DNA of 15,240 bases from positions 1-15,240 of the forward strand of contig JAFGJF010000445.1 of assembly GCA_016929205.1 (NCBI GenBank), read 5' to 3'. The notes below the pieces were generated by a model that worked only from the letters and a program-made list of their open reading frames with translations, did not search any database and was not told the origin of the DNA. A program made the position numbers and the translations under genes. Origin of the DNA: Anaerolineae bacterium (GTDB lineage: Bacteria; Chloroflexota; Anaerolineae; JAFGEY01). Every line of letters begins with the position of its first letter. Position 1 is the first letter of the stretch. This document shows, piece by piece, positions 9,037 to 15,240 of this stretch.

Positions 9037-9078
9037 AAGGTGGAGAAAAGCGACCAGCAGGCCACTTTTCTCCACCTT
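9037..9078. terminator. Probable bidirectional terminator between convergent genes
   Basis: Perfect 14-bp inverted repeat, AAGGTGGAGAAAAG (9037-9050) and its complement (9065-9078), around a 14-nt loop. It lies between the stop of the (+) WD40 lipoprotein gene at 8983 and the stop of the (-) recombinase gene at 9112. Read on the minus strand, the stem is followed by a T-rich tail (TCGTTTTG), which suits termination of recombinase transcription. On the plus strand the tail is only weakly T-rich. Confidence 0.6.
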
Positions 9079-9111
9079 CTCTTGTAGAATTGGATGCAAT
9101 GATTTTTTATG

Positions 9112-11160
9112 TTACTGTGTCGGTTTCCTCAGCCTCTCAATGATCTCCGGCGTCAGCCTGATCCAGTACGGACTGAGCGGCGCCTCCTGCACGGCATCCA
9201 GCTTGCCCGACCTGCACCACAGGGCGATCGTGGAGCGATCCACATTCAGCAGCTTTGCCGCAGCAAGGGCTGAGTAGCGCCCATCTCCCCGGCGGCCATC
9301 CGGGCAGGCCATGGACATCACCGGGCAGCCCGACTTGATCTTGTTGGCATAGCGCACCCATTCTACCCGCACCCTGGTGAACGGCTTGTTCGCGCCGGTA
9401 GCCAGTCCTTCTGCGTTGAGGATCGCGGCGATCTGGCGGTCGGTGTGCGTCGGGGCCAATTCACGAACGCGTGCAACGACCGCAGGAGAGGTGATCTGCA
9501 TCTCGTGAACCTTCTTGGGATGGCCCACAGCCAACCCGGTGACGGCGTCCGTCTGCCAACGGATGACGATATGAATGCTTTTCTCTTGCCGGGTCAGCGT
9601 CACGTCCTTGATCAGCAGCCGCAGCAACTGCTTGCGCTCGACGTTCGTGGTCGTGGGCGCGTGCCACACGGCCGGAAAGTCTTGCGCCAGGGACAGGATG
9701 CGCTGCCGCTCTTCCGGGCTGGACAGCCGCGCCGTCAGGCTGGGCAGGTTGGCATACTCGCGCTCCAGGCATTGCACCGCTTCCAGCTTTTCGTTCCACT
9801 CGCGTTCCAGGCTGCGGGCGACCAGACGGTTCTCCGGCTCGACGTTGTAGAAGCGGCGGCGGGCCAGGTCGGCCTCATATTGTGCGCGCTCGATGCGCAA
9901 CTGCCATTGGCGGTCGATCTGCCGGGCGCGTTCCTCGATCTGTTCCAACGAAGCCAACGAGATCTCCAATTGGGCGGGCTGCATCGCCTCCAGCAGAGCT
10001 TGGGTCACTGTCGCATCGATCCCGTCGCCGCGGATGGACTGGCACGTCTGGCTGGCAAGCTCTTTGTGCCCAAGGCATAGATAAGTAGGAACCGTGCTTT
10101 TCTTGGGATAAGAGACCAGCATATGCCGGCCACAGTGGCCGCACAAGGCGATGCCTTGCAGCAGCGCGGCGCCTTCACGGACAGCGCCACGATGCTCTTC
10201 GTGACGATAAGTGCGGTTGTCGTCGAGTCGCTTCTGATTGCGCTGGAACTGCTCCCAGGTGATGTAGCCGGGATGGGCATCCTGGATCACGACGAGCCAG
10301 TCGTCCCGCCTGATCTGAGAAGGCCGGCTCCGGGTGCGAAGGGGCGGGTTGCGGACCTCGGTGCGACCGTACACGTATGCACCGGCATAGAGTGGATTGC
10401 GGAGGATGCCCAGGACGCGGCCATAGCCCAATGGACGCCAGGTCAACTCGCCGTGTCGTTCGCCACCGTACCGGCGGGTGGGAATGAGGAGCTTGTGAGC
10501 GGCAAACCGCTTGACCACTGCCCGGGCAGAGCTTGCCCCATCAAATAGCTCAAAGACCATGTGTATGGCCTGCTGAACCTGCTCGTCGGGGTCAAGGGCG
10601 ATGTTGCCTTTCGAGTCGTGGACCAGCCCCGTTGGCAGGCAGAAACGGAGCCTGCCTTCCTGCGCCCGTTCCAGTTTGCCGCCGTCGAGACGAGCTTTCA
10701 GCCAGTGCAGTTCGGCTTCGCTCATGGTGCCTTTGAAGCCCAGGAGCAAACGGTCGTTGTATTGATTGGGATCATAGATGCCTTCTTCGTCGATGACCAG
10801 GGTGTGGGCCAGGCCGCAGATTTCGATCATCCGGTACCAATCGCTGCACGAACGCGCCAGGCGCGAGGCTTCGAGGCTGAATACGGCGCCCACGTGTCCC
10901 AGCCCCACTTCGGCAACGAGGCGCTGGAAACCATCTCGGTCGGTGGCAGAGGCGCCGGATTGCCCCTGGTCTTCGTCGATGACAATGATATGCGTCTCAG
11001 GCCAGCCCAGATCGAGGGCGCGCTGTCTCAAGTCATACTGGCGGGCCGTGCTGGCCGTGTGCCGGCGAACCTGGGCCAGTGAGGACTGGCGAATATAGAT
11101 CAGAGCCAGCAAGGCCAGGTGTTCGGGACGAATCTTGTGTTTGGCGAGATTCGCGATCAT
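9112..11160 (-). CDS. Large serine recombinase (resolvase/invertase family) of a mobile cassette
   Basis: 682 residues. The N-terminal resolvase domain carries the Y-x-R-x-S active site (YIRQS, catalytic Ser26) and the conserved SLEASRLARS segment. A 'recombinase' DNA-binding domain follows (ARAVVKRFAAHK ... LGILRNPLYAGAYVYGR), then a zinc ribbon (ALCGHCGRHMLV ... YLCLGHKELASQTC), a helical coiled-coil stretch rich in Glu/Arg, and a C-terminal helix-turn-helix-like region (AAAKLLNVDRSTIALWCRSGKLDA). Such enzymes join DNA through a Ser-DNA intermediate and move or integrate elements. The ATG at 11160 is chosen because AAAGGAG lies 7 nt upstream; the frame-open TTG at 11178 would bury that site. 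It is the third gene of a three-gene minus-strand cassette. All catalytic and zinc residues appear present, so it may be active. Confidence 0.93.
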   Translation of the reverse strand: MIANLAKHKIRPEHLALLALIYIRQSSLAQVRRHTASTARQYDLRQRALDLGWPETHIIVIDEDQGQSGASATDRDGFQRLVAEVGLGHVGAVFSLEASRLARSCSDWYRMIEICGLAHTLVIDEEGIYDPNQYNDRLLLGFKGTMSEAELHWLKARLDGGKLERAQEGRLRFCLPTGLVHDSKGNIALDPDEQVQQAIHMVFELFDGASSARAVVKRFAAHKLLIPTRRYGGERHGELTWRPLGYGRVLGILRNPLYAGAYVYGRTEVRNPPLRTRSRPSQIRRDDWLVVIQDAHPGYITWEQFQRNQKRLDDNRTYRHEEHRGAVREGAALLQGIALCGHCGRHMLVSYPKKSTVPTYLCLGHKELASQTCQSIRGDGIDATVTQALLEAMQPAQLEISLASLEQIEERARQIDRQWQLRIERAQYEADLARRRFYNVEPENRLVARSLEREWNEKLEAVQCLEREYANLPSLTARLSSPEERQRILSLAQDFPAVWHAPTTTNVERKQLLRLLIKDVTLTRQEKSIHIVIRWQTDAVTGLAVGHPKKVHEMQITSPAVVARVRELAPTHTDRQIAAILNAEGLATGANKPFTRVRVEWVRYANKIKSGCPVMSMACPDGRRGDGRYSALAAAKLLNVDRSTIALWCRSGKLDAVQEAPLSPYWIRLTPEIIERLRKPTQ

Positions 11161-11308
11161 GGGTATACTCCTTTCCAATCCAGTCGGATTGAGAGACGAT
11201 GAGGTTGAAGGCCAGTTGCGCCATCAGGGGGATGACCTGGTCGCGCAGATCGATGGTCAGGTGTGCCCAGATCTGGGCAAAGGGCGCGTTGAGTTCCACA
11301 GAAGACAT
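11033..11308 (-). CDS. Small protein of the recombinase cassette, overlapping the recombinase gene
   Basis: ATG at 11308 preceded by a near-perfect ribosome binding site. The first ~45 residues (MSSVELNAPFAQIWAHL ... LMAQLAFNLIVSQSDW) form an amphipathic, probably helical, small protein of the kind often found before large serine recombinases in such cassettes; I know no function. The frame has no stop before 11033, giving 91 residues and a 128-bp overlap with the recombinase gene. The residues in the overlap (TQDSSRTPGLAGSDL...) look like out-of-frame recombinase sequence. Either the original stop was lost or the overlap is genuine. The ribosome binding site makes translation likely; the true C-terminus is uncertain. 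Confidence 0.6.
   Translation of the reverse strand: MSSVELNAPFAQIWAHLTIDLRDQVIPLMAQLAFNLIVSQSDWIGKEYTHDRESRQTQDSSRTPGLAGSDLYSPVLTGPGSPAHGQHGPPV
11168..11174 (-). promoter_or_regulatory. Ribosome binding site deciding the recombinase start
   Basis: On the minus strand AAAGGAG precedes the ATG at 11160 by 7 nt. It excludes the upstream TTG at 11178 as the likely start. Confidence 0.75.
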
Positions 11309-11313
11309 GGCTA

Positions 11314-11322
11314 CACCTCCTT
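11314..11322 (-). promoter_or_regulatory. Strong ribosome binding site of the small cassette protein
   Basis: On the minus strand AAGGAGGTG lies 5 nt before the ATG at 11308. It is the strongest such site in the window and is the main evidence that the overlapping small ORF is translated. Confidence 0.75.
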
Positions 11323-11346
11323 GGGTGACGAACAAAAGGCGGATGG

Positions 11347-11676
11347 TCAATGCGGTTCATTATAGTCGCCTTTTCCAGCCCTGTCGTCGCCGCTGGAAGG
11401 ACTCGTATCGCCGTGACGAATACGATCAATGAGGTGGACAGCCTGACGCAGACCGTCGAGATCCAATAGATGTGTGGGATTGTCGGCCAGATCGCGCGCT
11501 GATGGCGTCGCCTGCGACGTCGCAGGCGACAAGGGGTAATCGGTCCAACTTGCGGGAATACGGGTGTGGTGACCATCGGGGGATCGGATGACGATCTCCA
11601 GTTTGGCGCTTCGATGCAGGTGGACGACCTGCACCTGCTGGCCGTGGAGCGGGTGACCGGGGTGGGTAATGGTCAC
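11347..11676 (-). CDS. DUF5372-like protein, first gene of the recombinase cassette
   Basis: 109 residues from the GTG at 11676. The N-terminus VTITHPGHPLHGQQ and the later motif IPASWTDYPL resemble the small DUF5372 proteins that accompany large serine recombinases; recognition is by motif only. No ribosome binding site is visible before the GTG, and the frame remains open upstream (..SSQASVEW before the GTG) into the neighbouring RHS fragment, so the true start may be a little upstream or lost at the insertion boundary. The gene ends 38 bp before the small cassette protein, in the same direction, which suggests an operon with the recombinase. Function unknown. A perfect 24-bp palindrome lies inside it. 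Confidence 0.65.
   Translation of the reverse strand: MTITHPGHPLHGQQVQVVHLHRSAKLEIVIRSPDGHHTRIPASWTDYPLSPATSQATPSARDLADNPTHLLDLDGLRQAVHLIDRIRHGDTSPSSGDDRAGKGDYNEPH
11507..11530. repeat. Perfect 24-bp palindrome within the DUF5372-like gene
   Basis: The half site GTCGCCTGCGAC is followed immediately by its exact reverse complement, giving a 24-bp palindrome without a spacer. The next flanking pair (C at 11506, A at 11531) does not pair. In the gene it encodes part of SPATSQATPS, a low-complexity stretch. It could be an operator, a recombination subsite or a small inserted repeat; nothing here decides between these. Confidence 0.75.
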
Positions 11677-11708
11677 CCATTCTACAGATGCTTGTGATGA
11701 CGGGGTAG

Positions 11709-12899
11709 TTTGCGGCGAATGTCCAGGACGTGATCGCCGGATTGCCCGAGGTGCTCGTTGAAACCACCCAACAACCCAGCCACCAAACCATCTATGTCTA
11801 CGGCCTGGGCAGGCTGGCGCAGTTCCAGGACGATGCTTTCGAGTGGTTCCTGGACGACGCCCTCGGTTCGGTGCGGCAGGTGGCGGCGGGCGATGGCAGC
11901 ATCCTGCTTGCTCAAGAGTACGATCCTTACGGCCAACGACTGGACGCGGCGGGCAGCGGCAGCAGTGGATACGGCTACGCCGGGGAACAATGGGATGGTT
12001 ACACGCAATTCATTTTCTTGCGGGCCAGGTGGTATGATCCGAGATCTGGACGTTTTGTTAGTCAAGACCCTATTGGTTATGCAGCAGGAGATATAAATTT
12101 ATATCGCTATGTCCTAAATAACCCGATTAAGTATCGTGATTCCAGTGGGCATCAGGGATGTGAAGGTCGACCGGGAGAGCCATGTCATAGTGTGCCTTTC
12201 AAAACATCCGAAACATGGCCATCCTTTCTTTACAAAAGATCGACTTGCTGGATGTATATCGGTATGCACAAGTGTACCGGGTACAATACTCCCAAGGAAT
12301 CCGATTATTCAGAATGCGGAGAGACAACAGCATGTGTGGTAATCACCGTTCCAGACAATCGACCAGGTAGTGGTGGCAGCAAAGTTAGTGTAAAGCTGCC
12401 TCCCGATCTCTGGAGTATACTCGTTGATCCTCACATAAAACCAGGGCACGCCATTCTTGATCTGAATAATGACTTGTATAAGTCAGGCAAACCAGCTATT
12501 CTTTATGCGGTTGCTAAAACTGAAGCCGAATGGGAAGTCACTGGTAAAGTCTGGACAGCGTTCAGTGGAGCGGCTGTACCTCTGTGGACAGTCGCAATAA
12601 ATCCAAAGGAGTCTGCACATTTGGCTCGCTATGATCTTATCTATCTTCCACTCGCTGATAGACAGTTTCAAGTAGGAGATTATGGTACCGGAGATAGGGG
12701 CCGGCTTGACAACGATGTTCCACACTGGATAGACATCTATCTTGGAGAAGGGAAAGAAGCACGGCAGACTGCTGATGCCGCAACATTAACAGGTATCAAT
12801 GTCAACTACAAAGAGCATCCAGTATACAAAGCCGTGTCGGATTTATATTGTTTCTATCCTTGTCCCTCCTACTTTCCACAGATGGAAGGGCCCTTCTAG
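11709..12899 (+). pseudogene. Orphan 3' end of an RHS gene: RHS core plus second Cys-containing tip
   Basis: The open frame starts after a TAG at 11706 and begins inside RHS sequence (FAANVQDVIAGLPEVLVET). It has the RHS core (FLDDALGSVRQVAAGDG, EYDPYGQR, LRARWYDPRSGRFVSQDPIG, NNPIKYRDSSG) and then a tip homologous to that at 6048-6710: CEGRPGEPC, STCW, MHKCTGYNTP, VAINPKESAHLARYDLIYLP, VGDYGTGD, WIDIYLGEG and YCFYPC. No signal sequence, YD shell or ribosome binding site is present, so the GTG at 11730 is unlikely to be a real start. The core is GC-rich (40/60 at 11941-12000) and the tip less so (27/60 at 12481-12540). The tip itself has no stop or frameshift, which suggests recent displacement or retained use as a silent cassette. 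It lies 58 bp before the second WD40 lipoprotein gene. Confidence 0.85.
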
Positions 12900-12942
12900 C
12901 CCTTGAACTGGACTGTGGCAAAGATGGATGAAGAGGCATTTT

Positions 12943-12948
12943 GTGGAG
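12943..12948 (+). promoter_or_regulatory. Ribosome binding site deciding the start of the second WD40 lipoprotein
   Basis: GTGGAG lies 9 nt before the ATG at 12958, the same spacing as in the first copy (6727-6733 to 6743). The upstream in-frame ATG at 12928 has no comparable site and would give an N-terminal extension absent from the first copy. Confidence 0.6.
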
Positions 12949-12957
12949 ATGTTTCCT

Positions 12958-15171
12958 ATGACTTGGCCGCACAAGAAAGACAAATTGGGTTTACGCTTCG
13001 TCCAATATGGTTTGGGGATTTTTTGCCTCTTGCTTGTCTCGATGCTTCAATCGGGCTGTGAAAATCGCGTGACTGCGGGGCCAAGTACGATCACGCCACA
13101 CGCAGATCCGACAGCCGTGAGCATTGGCCCCACTCCGACTATACCGTCTGTCACCGAAACTCCAACCGCAACGGCAGAACCAACCTCGCCTGAAACACCT
13201 TGGCCAACTCAAACGTCCACAATTGATCCCTCCCCAACGTTGTCCAAAGAAACAACCGTGCCAGAAACTGTCCGAGATGTTCGAGAGTTGAGCCAGTTGG
13301 GAAAGGGAAATGTCGATAGCCTTGCTTGGTCGCCCAATAACGATTTGCTTGCACTGAGTACCAGCAAGGGAATCTATCTTCTTGAAAAGGGAACCTTTGT
13401 CCAGGTTGGATTCTTGCCACAGCCTGCTTCGGCAGTCGATTGGGCCTTCACGCCCGAAGGCGATATCCTGGTTGCAGCCGGGTACGATAGCACAGTAAGG
13501 TTGTGGAAAGTACAAACGGGGGAACTGCTGCACACCATCAAGCTGCCACGAGACACTTGTCTAGAGTGTCCACCACTCGAAAGCGTCGTTGTAAGCTCGG
13601 ACGATCGTATGGTAGCAATGAGTAGTTTTATTGCATTCGAAGGAGTTGGAGTGTGGGATATGCAGGAGAAACAGGTTCGTCTTATGCAGGATCCCGAATC
13701 TGAGGTCTCGACGGTCCTTTTGGCTTTTAGCCCGGATGGGACCTGGCTTCTGGGACTTTCCAGCACGCTCGTCGTTTGGGAGGTGGAAACCGGGAACTTG
13801 GTGTATGAGTTCGATTTTGGCGACAATGGCGCCTATGACCGGTATGGTTGTGCTGTCAGTCCGGATGGTCAGTTGTTTGCGAGAGCGATGGACTATGGCA
13901 CCGTAGAGATATGGGGAGGCATATGGGACATCAAAACGCTTGAGCGGTTGCGAGTTCTGGATGTTTCTGCAGGTACCGGCGTTTGTGGTGTCGCATTTTC
14001 GCCAGATAGCAAGATATTGGCAGCCCAGGTCGACAAGAAATTACAACTGTGGGATATGGATACGGGTGCGCTTGTCACAACCCAGGAGACAGGCATTGCA
14101 TGCGGCGGTCCGAAAGTAGCCTTCAATCATGACGGGAGTCTGCTGGCATATGCAGGCCGACATCGCGTTTTCGAAATGCAGCCCTATTGGTCTTCTGCAG
14201 AGATATATGTGTGGGATATAAGCAGCGACAACACACTGGCCGTGCCCTGGGAATTCGGTGGAGATCGCAGCCGGGCATTCAGCCCGACCGGGGAGGCATT
14301 GGCGATTGTCAACACCATCGGCGAAGTCTGGACGTGGCGTGTTTCCGGCAGCCGTTTCCAGAAGATCGGGCAAAATCCTGATTATCGTGCAATCCATTAC
14401 AGTCCAGACGGTGGCACTCTTGCGGTTGCTTATGACTCAAACGTCCAGTTGATCGATGCGAATAGCGGTCAGATCGCGCATGAACTTGAACACAGCGAAC
14501 CAGTGAAAGGGCTGGCTTATGCGCCAGACGGCACGCTTGTCGTGTGGATCGAAGGCGATGAGTTAGTGTTTTGGTCGCCTGATGAGGAAATGCCGGCCAA
14601 AGCCTGTCAGATAGGGGCAGGTACGGATCTGATGAGTCTCAGTCGAGATGGCAAGTGGGCAGCGTTGGCAAAGGAAACGACGGTAGAACTGTGGAAAACC
14701 GCTGGCTGCAAGCGCGTCCATATCCTCGATGGGCACGAGTTTAGCGTCTGGCAACTGGAGTTTAGCCCCGATGGAAATACGCTTGCTACGGGTGGCGTTT
14801 ACGAGCTCCGACTGTGGAACGTGCAGACAGGCGACCAGTTGCTTGCATTTGAACCCGAGTTGACCAGATGGGCCGTCCATTTTGAGCAAGGAAAAAGCCT
14901 GGTCGCCGTCGTCAAACGACACGAGAACGATATCAGCATTTTTGATGGGGAAGGTGGCGCATTGCTATCAACCATTCCATCACGAGGCGTCCAATCTCGG
15001 TTTACCACCTTGCAGTTCAGTCCCGATGGCCAGGTGCTTGTCACATGTGACGAGTCCGGCAGGTTCGCACTTTGGGATGTCCAAACTGGAAATCTTGTGC
15101 AAAGATTGGAAGGTATCACTGAAGGTGAACCGGAATTCAGTCCTGATGGACACATCCTAGCATCAGTCTGA
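12958..15171 (+). CDS. WD40-repeat lipoprotein, partner of the second RHS tip; C-terminus shorter than the first copy
   Basis: 737 residues from the chosen ATG. Signal peptide 1-33 ends in LQSGC (Cys34), exactly as in the protein at 6743-8983, followed by a Thr/Pro-rich tether to about residue 110 and a WD40 propeller region. Closing strands include VRLWKV, VGVWDM, LVVWEV, VEIWGG, LQLWDM, IYVWDI, VWTWRV, LVFWSP, VELWKT, LRLWNV, ISIFDG and FALWDV. It aligns end to end with the first copy, roughly 45-50% identical in the stretches compared by eye (for example ELSQLGKGNVDSLAWSP against ELGRFGKGNISSFAWSP), so the duplication is old or the modules arrived separately. It ends EFSPDGHILASV, where the first copy continues with NRWDGTVRMWGLP, so the last strand is missing. 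Role as for the first copy: probable surface-anchored partner of the neighbouring tip, inferred from synteny. Confidence 0.9.
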   Translation: MTWPHKKDKLGLRFVQYGLGIFCLLLVSMLQSGCENRVTAGPSTITPHADPTAVSIGPTPTIPSVTETPTATAEPTSPETPWPTQTSTIDPSPTLSKETTVPETVRDVRELSQLGKGNVDSLAWSPNNDLLALSTSKGIYLLEKGTFVQVGFLPQPASAVDWAFTPEGDILVAAGYDSTVRLWKVQTGELLHTIKLPRDTCLECPPLESVVVSSDDRMVAMSSFIAFEGVGVWDMQEKQVRLMQDPESEVSTVLLAFSPDGTWLLGLSSTLVVWEVETGNLVYEFDFGDNGAYDRYGCAVSPDGQLFARAMDYGTVEIWGGIWDIKTLERLRVLDVSAGTGVCGVAFSPDSKILAAQVDKKLQLWDMDTGALVTTQETGIACGGPKVAFNHDGSLLAYAGRHRVFEMQPYWSSAEIYVWDISSDNTLAVPWEFGGDRSRAFSPTGEALAIVNTIGEVWTWRVSGSRFQKIGQNPDYRAIHYSPDGGTLAVAYDSNVQLIDANSGQIAHELEHSEPVKGLAYAPDGTLVVWIEGDELVFWSPDEEMPAKACQIGAGTDLMSLSRDGKWAALAKETTVELWKTAGCKRVHILDGHEFSVWQLEFSPDGNTLATGGVYELRLWNVQTGDQLLAFEPELTRWAVHFEQGKSLVAVVKRHENDISIFDGEGGALLSTIPSRGVQSRFTTLQFSPDGQVLVTCDESGRFALWDVQTGNLVQRLEGITEGEPEFSPDGHILASV

Positions 15172-15240
15172 AACGGTCCTTTAAAAATGATATAACTGGA
15201 ATCAAGGAGCCTGTGCCAGATAGAAACGCAACAGGCGACC

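Larger units (their letters stand above)
9112..11700 (-). mobile_element. Serine-recombinase cassette (DUF5372-like, small protein, recombinase); ends not resolved
   Basis: Three minus-strand genes in close succession end in a large serine recombinase. On the right the cassette abuts a 5'-truncated RHS gene whose open frame starts after a TAG at 11706-11708, so the right boundary lies close to 11680-11709. The left boundary is somewhere between the WD40 stop at 8983 and the recombinase stop at 9112. I see no clear terminal inverted repeats or target duplication, as expected for serine recombinases, which use short att sites. Confidence 0.7.

Noticed and set aside
11161..11178. TTG at 11178 as recombinase start
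   Set aside because: It would place the ribosome binding site AAAGGAG inside the gene; the ATG at 11160 has that site 7 nt upstream.
11157..11576. Minus-strand ORF of 139 codons across the cassette promoter-side genes
   Set aside because: Arg/Pro-rich composition, no ribosome binding site, and overlap with two better supported genes (DUF5372-like and small protein).
11730..12899. Orphan RHS fragment as an intact gene starting at GTG 11730
   Set aside because: The GTG lies inside conserved RHS sequence with no ribosome binding site, and the homology extends upstream to 11709, so it is a 5'-truncated gene.
12928..12957. ATG at 12928 as start of the second WD40 lipoprotein
   Set aside because: No ribosome binding site is evident, and the homologous lipoprotein aligns from the ATG at 12958, which has GTGGAG 9 nt upstream.
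15172..15240. Terminator or gene start at the right edge
   Set aside because: No hairpin with a T-tract and no supported ORF; too short to judge.

Overview
The window looks like an accessory, surface-protein region of a moderately GC-rich bacterium. A Chloroflexota host (Anaerolineae/Caldilineae-like) is my best guess, from the style of the RHS protein with PKD domains and 'YLVVW' repeats and of the Thr/Pro-linked WD40 lipoproteins. This is an inference from protein style; there is no marker gene.

Layout. (1) Positions 3-6713 (+): the 3' part of a giant RHS/YD-repeat protein whose true start lies before the window. Its YD shell is interrupted by about 4 kb coding for an Ig-like domain, a beta-rich domain, 14 'YLVVW' repeats and two PKD domains. 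YD repeats then resume, followed by the RHS core and a variable, lower-GC, Cys-containing C-terminal tip. (2) 6743-8983 (+): a WD40-repeat lipoprotein 29 bp downstream with a strong ribosome binding site. (3) 9112-11676 (-): a mobile cassette on the opposite strand made of a DUF5372-like protein, a small protein and a large serine recombinase. (4) 11709-12899 (+): a second RHS 3' end (core plus tip) with no 5' part. (5) 12958-15171 (+): a second, diverged WD40 lipoprotein.

The central observation is that [RHS core + Cys-containing tip + WD40 lipoprotein] occurs twice in the same order, with a recombinase cassette between the copies. Removing 5580-11726 would join the main RHS gene in frame to the orphan 3' end at a natural RHS junction. 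This is the pattern expected when a polymorphic-toxin-like tip module is replaced and the old one is displaced downstream as an orphan. Both tips end in a region that resembles the 3D/MltA-like double-psi barrel of peptidoglycan-active proteins and share six cysteines. I infer an extracytoplasmic effector or surface tip, with the adjacent lipoprotein as candidate partner or immunity protein. That function is a hypothesis; the duplication and the in-frame relationship are read directly from the sequence.
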